5,282 nucleotides of DNA from the NCBI GenBank assembly GCA_002478575.1, contig DLOX01000124.1, forward strand, positions 1-5,282, given 5' to 3'. Below are positions 1-4,566 of this stretch, piece after piece (position 1 is the first letter of the stretch; each line of letters opens with the position of its first letter). The translations under genes were made by a program, and so were the position numbers. The notes under the pieces are model-generated. The model searched no databases and had not been told where the DNA came from. It saw only the letters and a list, made by a program, of their open reading frames with translations. This DNA is from Sphingomonadales bacterium UBA7473. Its GTDB lineage: Bacteria; Pseudomonadota; Alphaproteobacteria; Sphingomonadales; Sphingomonadaceae.

Positions 1-998
1 CCGATGATGTCATTCGACTGTTCGATCGAGCCGCAAGACCCATGCCCAAAAAGGGCGAGGTATTGGTTCGCCAAATGGCGAGCTCGATAAACCCCATCGA
101 TTGCCATCGTCGCCAAGGATATGGCCACAATGTGATGCGCCTGCGCGGCGCGCTTAAATTCCCGATCATTCTAGGCAATGATATTGCCGGTCAGATTGTC
201 GCCGCGGGAGAAGGGGTGAGCGGCTTTGCTCCTGGCGATGCAGTGGTCGGCGTAAAGGCCCCATCCAGCCAAGGGAGCTTCGCAGACTATGTCACGGTCA
301 AGGCCGACACTCTTATCGCCAAACCAGCGGAGCTCGATTTTGAACAAGCCGCTGCTCTGCCCTACACCTTCTTCACGGCTTGGTCCGCTCTCTCCAAGGA
401 AGGCGGATTGAGCCGCGACACTGCCAAGGGCAAGCGCATCTTCATTCAGGGCGGCGCTGGTGGCGTAGGGTCAATGGCGGTCCAAATCGCAAAATATCTC
501 GGCGCGGAGGTGATCGCCAGCTGTGGCGCAGGGAGCAAAGCACTGGTCCAATCGCTGGGCGCGGGAACCGTCTTTGACTATGCGTCGGAAGACTATGCAG
601 AGGCAGTCAAGGATGTGGACATCGCCTTATGCACCGCCAATGCCGATGAAGAAGCAAAAATGCTCTCCATCCTCAAGCGCGGCGGGCGTTACGTCACGGT
701 CATCCACCCCACCCTGGCGATGACCGATGAGTTTGGCGTTCTGAAAGGCTTTATAGCATCGAAGAAATTGTTGAAGGCAAAGAACAAGGCCCTAACGGCC
801 GAGGGCAAGTCCATCGGCTGGGGCCTATTCCGAGCGGACGCCGACGCCGTCACCCTGTTCCGCGAGATGATTGCGGGCGGGCATTTGAAGCCCGTAATCG
901 ATCAAGTCTATCCATTTGAGCAGATAGCAGCGGCGATGGAACGGGTTGAATCTGGGAAGGCGAAGGGGAAAGTGGTGGTGAATTGGCAGGCTGAGTAG
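1..998 (+). CDS. NADPH:quinone oxidoreductase-like MDR family enzyme (RTN4IP1-like), 5' end outside window
   Basis: Medium-chain dehydrogenase/reductase of the quinone oxidoreductase type, expected to use NADPH to reduce a quinone or enone in the cytoplasm. Numbering from the internal Met at 42, the GroES-like N-terminal domain covers about residues 1-105 (NPID at 17-20, GNDIAG at 45-50, PGD at 64-66). A Rossmann domain follows with the cofactor loop GGAGGVG at 137-143. I see no structural zinc-binding cysteine cluster, as expected for the zinc-free QOR class. The stretches NPID...GYG and LPYTFFTAWSAL resemble the mitochondrial RTN4IP1 branch more than classic QOR, a recollection-based inference. 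The frame stays open upstream of the Met at 42 to the window edge, and the 13 visible codons read like a normal MDR N-terminus (DDVIRLFDRAARP, then MPKKGEVLV). The true start is therefore probably before base 1. The stop is TAG at 996-998. It converges with the LysR gene. The physiological substrate is unknown. Confidence 0.9.
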   Translation, partial: DDVIRLFDRAARPMPKKGEVLVRQMASSINPIDCHRRQGYGHNVMRLRGALKFPIILGNDIAGQIVAAGEGVSGFAPGDAVVGVKAPSSQGSFADYVTVKADTLIAKPAELDFEQAAALPYTFFTAWSALSKEGGLSRDTAKGKRIFIQGGAGGVGSMAVQIAKYLGAEVIASCGAGSKALVQSLGAGTVFDYASEDYAEAVKDVDIALCTANADEEAKMLSILKRGGRYVTVIHPTLAMTDEFGVLKGFIASKKLLKAKNKALTAEGKSIGWGLFRADADAVTLFREMIAGGHLKPVIDQVYPFEQIAAAMERVESGKAKGKVVVNWQAE

Positions 999-1089
999 GG
1001 TTGGTGGTGTGACGGCTTTGTTGGGGGGGCGGAACGTCCGGTTTTGTGCGCGAATCCGCGATAGCGGACATTGCTATCGCTTGAAGTCG
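999..1089. other. Convergent intergenic spacer
   Basis: This 91-base gap separates the ends of two converging genes. It contains a run of seven G at 1023-1029 and a hairpin-forming segment described separately. I see no coding potential in it. Confidence 0.7.
1032..1080. terminator. Hairpin between convergent genes; possible bidirectional terminator or degenerate dispersed repeat
   Basis: GCGATAGC at 1058-1065 pairs perfectly with GCTATCGC at 1073-1080 around a 7-base loop. A second, overlapping pairing links AACGTCCG (1033-1040) with CGGACATT (1066-1073), with one mismatch. The position between two converging stop codons suits a shared transcription end. Neither side carries a convincing T-tract, so a canonical Rho-independent terminator is not shown. 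The GTCCG/CGGAC wording resembles short dispersed repeats I associate with sphingomonad genomes, but that is unverified. Confidence 0.4.
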
Positions 1090-1983
1090 CTATCCACTCA
1101 TCGTCTTTAAAGCCGTTCGAACGTGCTCGGCAAAAATACGCGCCCGTGTGGCGGGCTGGCGACCTGAAGGATAGATCGCCCAGAGATCAACCGAAGGCAG
1201 GCGATAGGCTTCGAGTTTGGCTTGCGCCAGATGGTTAGCAATCGCATCGCTCGCCGACCACTCGGACACGATGGCAAAGCCCAAGCCCGCGAATACAGCC
1301 TCACGGACACCCTCCAAGGCGCTGACCCTCAACCGCTGGGTCATACGAACCAGTTCGGTCTTTCCGTCTTTGGCAAAGATCCAGTCCAGTCCTCTCGGGG
1401 CATCGCCATAGGCAATGAACGGCAGCGCGGACAAATCGCCGGGCTTTTCCACAGGCCGTTGCGCCTCCCAGAACGCCCGCGCGCCAATCACCTGCCGCCG
1501 CCCCTCGGCAATAGGCGTGGCGACCATGCTGCTGTCGGCAAGTGCTCCAGCGCGAATGGCTACATCAATGCCTTCCTCGACAAGATCGATACGGCGATCA
1601 TCAAGCACGAGGTCGAGATCAAGGCCGGGATGCGCCGCCATGAAGGACGGTAATGCGGGGATGATGTGTAACCGTGCGAAGGTCACGGGCGCGCAGATAC
1701 GCAAACGCCCGGATAAAGCAGCATCGGCTCCCTTCGCAGAGGCCTCAGCTTCTTCGACAGCATCGAGCACTGCCTTGGCACGATCGTAAAAGGCACGCCC
1801 TGCATCGGTGAGTGCTAGGGCCCGTGTGGTGCGATTGACGAGGCGCACCCCAAGGCGCGTCTCAAGCTGGGCAATAGCTTTTGAAATGGCTGGCTGTCCT
1901 TGGCCAAGCACCCTCGCAGCAGCCGAAAAGCTGCCCGCTTCAACGACACGCACAAACTGCGCCATTGCACCCAGTCGATCCAT
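1090..1983 (-). CDS. LysR-type transcriptional regulator
   Basis: A 297-residue DNA-binding regulator, the usual length for the LysR family. The N-terminal winged helix-turn-helix covers about residues 1-60, with GSFSAAARVLGQGQPAISKA (17-36) as the HTH core and TRALALTDAG (53-62) as the wing. A linker helix follows to about residue 88, then an effector-binding periplasmic-protein-like domain from about 92 to the end. The opening MDRLGAMAQFVRVVEAGSFS is typical of the large DmlR/YafC-like proteobacterial clade, whose effectors vary. The ATG at 1981-1983 is supported by a strong AAAGGAGA ribosome site (1988-1995 on the complement). The gene is divergent from the AhpD-like gene across 113 bases, the classic arrangement in which a LysR protein controls its neighbour and itself. 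The effector cannot be read from sequence. Confidence 0.95.
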   Translation of the reverse strand: MDRLGAMAQFVRVVEAGSFSAAARVLGQGQPAISKAIAQLETRLGVRLVNRTTRALALTDAGRAFYDRAKAVLDAVEEAEASAKGADAALSGRLRICAPVTFARLHIIPALPSFMAAHPGLDLDLVLDDRRIDLVEEGIDVAIRAGALADSSMVATPIAEGRRQVIGARAFWEAQRPVEKPGDLSALPFIAYGDAPRGLDWIFAKDGKTELVRMTQRLRVSALEGVREAVFAGLGFAIVSEWSASDAIANHLAQAKLEAYRLPSVDLWAIYPSGRQPATRARIFAEHVRTALKTMSG

Positions 1984-2002
1984 ATATTCTCCTTTGGAAT
2001 GA

Positions 2003-2031
2003 ATGTTATCGCTTTAGGCAGTCTTCTGCAA
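2003..2031 (-). promoter_or_regulatory. Candidate sigma-70-type promoter of the LysR gene
   Basis: Reading the minus strand, TTGCAG (2026-2031) and TAACAT (2003-2008) are separated by exactly 17 bases and match the -35 and -10 consensus at 3 and 4 of 6 positions. Transcription would begin near 1996, giving a leader of about 13 bases that carries the AAAGGAGA ribosome site. Spacing and location are good, but consensus match is only moderate. Confidence 0.4.
2018..2029. promoter_or_regulatory. Short palindrome overlapping the LysR promoter -35; candidate operator
   Basis: GCAG-TCTT-CTGC is a perfect 4-bp dyad that overlaps the proposed -35 of the LysR gene, where LysR proteins commonly bind for autorepression. 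It is short and does not fit the T-N11-A rule cleanly. Another weak dyad, CGATG (2039-2043) with CATCG (2058-2062), lies further toward the AhpD-like gene. A weak forward promoter (TTCTGC 2024-2029, 17 bases, CATATT 2047-2052) would share this spot. Confidence 0.25.
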
Positions 2032-2083
2032 TGACGAGCGATGGATCATATTCACTTCATCGACGGCACTCCGCCGCCAGATC

Positions 2084-2090
2084 AAGGAGA
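2084..2090 (+). promoter_or_regulatory. Ribosome binding site fixing the AhpD-like start
   Basis: AAGGAGA lies six bases before the ATG at 2097. It selects this start over an in-frame ATG at 1881, which would lie inside the opposing LysR gene and add 72 residues unlike any domain of the family. Confidence 0.8.
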
Positions 2091-2096
2091 AGACCG

Positions 2097-2675
2097 ATGA
2101 CCAAGTTTGAACTCTACACCGTCGCCAATGCACCTGAAGGCTCACGCGACAAGCTCACCGAAGTAACCAAGGCGTGGGGTTTTACCCCCAAACTCCACGG
2201 GATGCTCGCTGAAAGCCCAGTGGCGCAGAAGGCATATGACCAGCTGTTCGGGTTGGTTGGTGAATCGACACTGACCGCTGTTGAGCAGCAGGTGGCCTAT
2301 CAGGCGATCAATGTGCTCCATGAATGCGAATATTGCACCGCAGGCCATACCTATTTGTCACGCAGTGTGGGGGTGCCTGAGGATGTGATCCAAGCGCTGC
2401 GGAACAGCACACCGATTGCCGACCTCCGGTTGCAGGCGCTGCGCGTCTTTGCCGAAACGGTCGTCCGCGAAAGGGGCTTTGCAGGGGATGCGGCAATCGA
2501 CGCTTTCATCGCCGCCGGGTTCACCCGCGCCAATGTGCTCGAAATCGTCACAGTCATCGCGACCAAGACGATCAGCAACTACACCAACCATCTGACCAAG
2601 ACGCCGAAGGAAGACTTCATGGCCGATCCGTCGCTTGGGTGGGTCGCACCGCGCAACCGCGCCAAAGCGGCATAA
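2097..2675 (+). CDS. AhpD-like carboxymuconolactone decarboxylase (CMD) family protein
   Basis: A 192-residue all-helical CMD/AhpD-fold protein. The redox motif CEYCTAGH gives Cys77, Cys80 and His84 (CxxCxxxH), the signature of the thiol-disulfide active AhpD-like members rather than true carboxymuconolactone decarboxylases. Such proteins act as peroxidase or thiol-disulfide partners in the cytoplasm. In AhpD a relay Glu precedes the first Cys by 12 residues. Here that position is Gln65, while Glu63 sits two residues earlier, so the proton relay may be altered. This looks like a subfamily trait rather than damage. It is the first gene of a four-gene unit read away from the LysR regulator. The start at 2097 is set by the adjacent AAGGAGA. 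Family assignment is firm; substrate and reductant are unknown. Confidence 0.9.
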   Translation: MTKFELYTVANAPEGSRDKLTEVTKAWGFTPKLHGMLAESPVAQKAYDQLFGLVGESTLTAVEQQVAYQAINVLHECEYCTAGHTYLSRSVGVPEDVIQALRNSTPIADLRLQALRVFAETVVRERGFAGDAAIDAFIAAGFTRANVLEIVTVIATKTISNYTNHLTKTPKEDFMADPSLGWVAPRNRAKAA

Positions 2676-2683
2676 GCGACGAT

Positions 2684-2715
2684 TGGAGAGCGGCGTCGCA
2701 AGCTGCCGCTCTCCA
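2684..2715 (+). terminator. Strong 11-bp intercistronic hairpin
   Basis: TGGAGAGCGGC (2684-2694) pairs perfectly with GCCGCTCTCCA (2705-2715) across a 10-base loop, starting eight bases after the AhpD-like stop codon. No T-tract follows (CTCCTTAGG), so it is more likely a partial terminator, RNA-processing point or mRNA 3'-end stabiliser than a complete Rho-independent terminator. It ends seven bases before the ribosome site of the next small gene, so it could tune expression of the first gene relative to the rest. Confidence 0.55.
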
Positions 2716-2721
2716 CTCCTT

Positions 2722-2728
2722 AGGAAGG
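2722..2728 (+). promoter_or_regulatory. Ribosome binding site of the small gene
   Basis: AGGAAGG lies eight bases before the ATG at 2737. It is the main support that the 69-codon frame is translated and that it starts there; an alternative ATG at 2743 is two codons in. Confidence 0.55.
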
Positions 2729-2736
2729 ATGTTGTC

Positions 2737-2946
2737 ATGACCATGTTCATCGCCAGCCACAACCGCCTGACACAGCCCCGCCTTGTTGCGACCGCGCTGA
2801 TAGCTGACCGGCTCGCGATGATCGCATGTCAGACGCTTGGCCGAACCACCAGCCCGCTTCTCCTCGGCATCATGCTGGCAATCGGGTTGGTGAATTGGCG
2901 ACGGCATGGCGAGGCCACCATCCCTTCTCTTCCCCATTTTGACTGA
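2737..2946 (+). CDS. Small hypothetical protein with one hydrophobic segment
   Basis: A 69-residue protein that I do not recognise. It has a good ribosome site (AGGAAGG), G/C-rich third codon positions like its neighbours, and operon-like spacing: 61 bases after the AhpD-like stop and 36 before the next start. The N-terminal half contains the moderately hydrophobic LVATALIADRLAMIA (17-31). A clearly hydrophobic stretch, SPLLLGIMLAIGLVNW (39-54), is followed by two Arg and a polar tail, compatible with a short membrane-associated helix with basic residues on the cytoplasmic side. There are no catalytic motifs, and only one Cys (31). A longer in-frame extension to 2635 overlaps the AhpD-like gene and the hairpin and is not favoured. 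Function is unknown; co-expression with redox genes is inferred from position only. Confidence 0.6.
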   Translation: MTMFIASHNRLTQPRLVATALIADRLAMIACQTLGRTTSPLLLGIMLAIGLVNWRRHGEATIPSLPHFD

Positions 2947-2982
2947 GCGCGAACGTGCTCGCAACCGCAAAGGAATAGAAAT

Positions 2983-3795
2983 ATGAAAATCACCATATTG
3001 GGTCAGGGCGGGATGGGATCGCGTATGGCCAATCGTCTCGAAGCTGCTGGCTACACGGTCACCCGCTGGAACCGCACTAGCGCAGCCCAAACACCGCGAC
3101 AGGCGGCAGCTGAAGCCGATATCATCATTGCCATGCTGCGCGATGACGAGGCGTCAAAGTCCGTTTGGACTGATACGGCGACGGGCGCAATCGGTGGAAT
3201 GAAAGTAGGTGCCCTCGCGATCGAGAGCTCAACGCTGACCGTCGACTGGGTGCGTAAACTAGCAGAAGCCATGTCTGACGCAGGTCGCGACTTCATCGAT
3301 GCTCCGGTTCTTGGATCGCGACCGCAAGCCGAAGCAGGCCAGCTTATCCATCTGATCGGCGGCGACCCGACGTTGGCTGAAAAAGCGAAACCTATACTGG
3401 CCGCGATGGGCGGCGCTCAGTTACATGCAGGGCCGGTCTCCAGCGGCGCGGCGCTGAAGCTCATTGCGAATACCTTGTTCGGCATTCAGGTCGTGGCGAT
3501 GGCGGAGCTGATTGGACGCATGCCGGCACTTGGCCTTGATCCTACGGCCACGGTCGAACTGCTCGGCCAAACGCCACTGCTTAGTCCTGGCGCAAAAGGC
3601 GCTGCTGGCCTGATGCTGGCGGGTAAGCACGACCCGATGTTCCCGGTTGAACTCGTTGCCAAGGACTTCGGCTATGCGATTGGGGAGCAGCCCGCAGCGA
3701 TGCCAGTTGCCGAAGCCACGCTTGGCGTGTTCCGGCATGCACAGAACAGGGGCCTCGGCGACAAAAACCTGACCGTCGTGTCAACGCTCTATTGA
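2983..3795 (+). CDS. NAD(P)-dependent beta-hydroxyacid dehydrogenase / 6PGDH-like oxidoreductase
   Basis: A 270-residue protein of the 3-hydroxyisobutyrate/6-phosphogluconate dehydrogenase superfamily, slightly shorter than the typical 290-300. The N-terminal Rossmann domain begins GQGGMG (7-12, GxGxxG). The second strand ends WNR (29-31); Arg31 there would suit NADPH. The substrate signature is DAPVLGSRPQAEAGQL (106-121), in which Leu110 replaces the Ser usual in DAPVSGG. The catalytic lysine motif is Lys159-x3-Asn163 (KLIAN), and Lys227-Asp228 (AKDFG) matches the conserved C-terminal lysine region. The all-helical C-terminal domain runs from about 155. The ATG follows AAAGGA (2969-2974) by eight bases. 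Family fold and catalysis look intact. The substrate could be a hydroxyacid, a small aldehyde such as glyoxylate or succinic semialdehyde, or an imine; sequence alone cannot decide. Confidence 0.88.
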   Translation: MKITILGQGGMGSRMANRLEAAGYTVTRWNRTSAAQTPRQAAAEADIIIAMLRDDEASKSVWTDTATGAIGGMKVGALAIESSTLTVDWVRKLAEAMSDAGRDFIDAPVLGSRPQAEAGQLIHLIGGDPTLAEKAKPILAAMGGAQLHAGPVSSGAALKLIANTLFGIQVVAMAELIGRMPALGLDPTATVELLGQTPLLSPGAKGAAGLMLAGKHDPMFPVELVAKDFGYAIGEQPAAMPVAEATLGVFRHAQNRGLGDKNLTVVSTLY

Positions 3796-3810
3796 TCGGC
3801 GCACATTGGG

Positions 3811-3816
3811 AAAGGA
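3811..3816 (+). promoter_or_regulatory. Ribosome binding site fixing the Dps start
   Basis: AAAGGA lies seven bases before the ATG at 3824. This favours ATG over an in-frame TTG at 3806, which lies upstream of the ribosome site. Confidence 0.7.
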
Positions 3817-3823
3817 CAATCTG

Positions 3824-4279
3824 ATGAACGACAAAACAGAACTGGTTGCTGCGGCACTCAACAAGCTCCTCGCCGACAGCTTCGCACTCTACATCAAGAC
3901 CAAGAATTTTCATTGGCATGTGACTGGACGGCATTTCCGCGACTATCACCTGTTGCTCGACGAACAGGCGACGCAAATTCTTGCCACAACGGATTTGATC
4001 GCGGAACGAGTGCGCAAACTTGGCGCGATGACAGTCCGGTCCGTCGGGCATATCGCTAGATTGGCATCGATTACCGACAACGATGCCGACAGTGTGTCAG
4101 CACCTGAGATGCTGGCGGAATTGCGCGCCGACAATCTGCGCCTGATCGACGACTTAAAACTCGCCAAGCGCATTGCCGACGATGCGGGAGACAATGCTAG
4201 CTCCGCCGTGATCGATAACTGGACCGACGAAGCCGAACAGCGCGCATGGTTCCTGCTCGAAGCGGCGGGGTCGGACTGA
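3824..4279 (+). CDS. dps: Dps-family DNA starvation/ferritin-like protein
   Basis: A 151-residue four-helix-bundle miniferritin, which in this family forms a 12-subunit shell that oxidises Fe(II) with hydrogen peroxide and stores the iron, sparing DNA from Fenton damage. The inter-subunit ferroxidase ligands known from Listeria Dps (His31, His43, Asp47, Asp58, Glu62) all have matches at the same spacing: His30, His42, Asp46, Asp57 and Glu61. The family signature is seen in KNFHWHVTGRHFRDYH (27-42) and the DEQAT that follows. The N-terminus is very short, without the lysine-rich tail used by E. coli Dps for DNA binding, so direct DNA condensation is uncertain. It lies 28 bases after the dehydrogenase stop and ends the unit. 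It overlaps no other gene and converges with the dioxygenase gene. Confidence 0.95.
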   Translation: MNDKTELVAAALNKLLADSFALYIKTKNFHWHVTGRHFRDYHLLLDEQATQILATTDLIAERVRKLGAMTVRSVGHIARLASITDNDADSVSAPEMLAELRADNLRLIDDLKLAKRIADDAGDNASSAVIDNWTDEAEQRAWFLLEAAGSD

Positions 4280-4371
4280 CAGTGAGCGGCGCTTATCATT
4301 GAACGAAGGACGGGTTTCGAGCGGCATCCGTAGCTGGACCAACGTCCGAAATCTCGTAGCAACCAGCCAGA

Positions 4372-4485
4372 TCACCTCCAACCCCTTGAAATGTAGGAAA
4401 AGTTCTGAGACACCCAACCCTGCTCTTTGAACTTGTTGATCCATCCTTCAAATTCAGAAGCCCAGAACTCATCCCAGAAAGCCAC
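4372..4485 (-). CDS. Possible Trp/Phe-rich micro-ORF (doubtful)
   Basis: From a GTG at 4483-4485 this frame encodes 37 residues containing five Trp and five Phe, beginning VAFWDEFWASEFEGW and ending ISRGWR before TGA. The periodic aromatics look protein-like, and the frame avoids stops in AT-richer DNA, with codons often ending in T or A, unlike its neighbours. There is no ATG and no recognisable ribosome site, and an in-frame stop lies eight codons upstream. It could be a tiny membrane-active peptide, the remnant of a larger gene, or chance. Confidence 0.2.
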   Translation of the reverse strand: MAFWDEFWASEFEGWINKFKEQGWVSQNFSYISRGWR

Positions 4486-4505
4486 TAAGGTAACATAAGG
4501 TGACA
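4486..4505 (+). repeat. Tandem 10-bp direct repeat
   Basis: TAAGGTAACA (4486-4495) is followed immediately by TAAGGTGACA (4496-4505), two copies differing at one base. The 10-bp period places the copies on the same DNA face, as in protein-binding arrays. Confidence 0.6.
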
Positions 4506-4542
4506 GAAATCATCCTGTCAGCTGTATAACTTTGTCACCTTA
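4496..4542. repeat. Perfect 10-bp inverted repeat
   Basis: TAAGGTGACA (4496-4505) is exactly inverted as TGTCACCTTA (4533-4542) with 27 bases between. A nested dyad, TGACAG (4501-4506) with CTGTCA (4515-4520), shares the left arm, so two alternative pairings exist. The long loop makes a transcription terminator unlikely; an operator or the ends of a very small element fit better. Confidence 0.6.
4500..4530 (+). promoter_or_regulatory. Candidate promoter embedded in the inverted repeat
   Basis: GTGACA (4500-4505) and TATAAC (4525-4530) each match the -35 and -10 consensus at five of six positions, but the 19-base spacing is long. The left repeat arm contains the -35 and the right arm would cover the start site, a repressor-like layout. 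It points into the 3' end of the opposing dioxygenase gene, with no sense gene downstream in view. Confidence 0.25.
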
Positions 4543-4566
4543 AGCGACCTTCGGGCTGAGCCGCCG

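Larger units (their letters stand above)
4280..4566. other. AT-richer convergent intergenic region
   Basis: This 287-base gap lies between the ends of dps and the extradiol dioxygenase gene. By hand count 4381-4560 is about 45% GC, clearly lower than the coding DNA on either side. It holds tandem and inverted copies of a 10-bp motif (4486-4542) and a doubtful 37-codon minus-strand frame, both listed separately. I see no clean terminator hairpin with a T-tract for either flanking gene. The low GC suggests acquired or decaying DNA. Confidence 0.6.

Noticed and set aside
42..44. ATG at 42 as start of the quinone oxidoreductase-like gene
   Set aside because: The frame is open upstream to the window edge and the upstream codons read as the normal MDR N-terminus; no ribosome site precedes 42.
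1222..1789. Plus-strand frames of 143 and 124 codons inside the LysR gene
   Set aside because: They are antisense to a complete LysR protein and have shadow-like composition.
1881..2096. N-terminal extension of the AhpD-like protein from an ATG at 1881
   Set aside because: It lies within the opposing LysR gene, has no ribosome site, and encodes residues unlike the family; AAGGAGA before 2097 marks the true start.
2617..3090. 157-codon minus-strand frame across the small gene
   Set aside because: It overlaps three plus-strand genes, has Arg/Ser-rich shadow composition and no domain; the plus-strand small gene has a ribosome site.
3806..3823. TTG at 3806 as the dps start
   Set aside because: It lies upstream of the AAAGGA ribosome site that properly positions the ATG at 3824.
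3581..4051. 156-codon minus-strand frame antisense to the dehydrogenase and dps
   Set aside because: Both sense proteins have conserved catalytic residues; the antisense frame is a by-product of GC-rich codons.
3946..4444. Two minus-strand frames (138 and 96 codons) antisense to dps and entering the spacer
   Set aside because: Most of their length is the shadow of dps, with no recognisable domain or ribosome site.
4280..4566. Insertion sequence or CRISPR in the spacer
   Set aside because: There is no transposase, no target-site duplication that I can see, and only three short motif copies without regular spacers.
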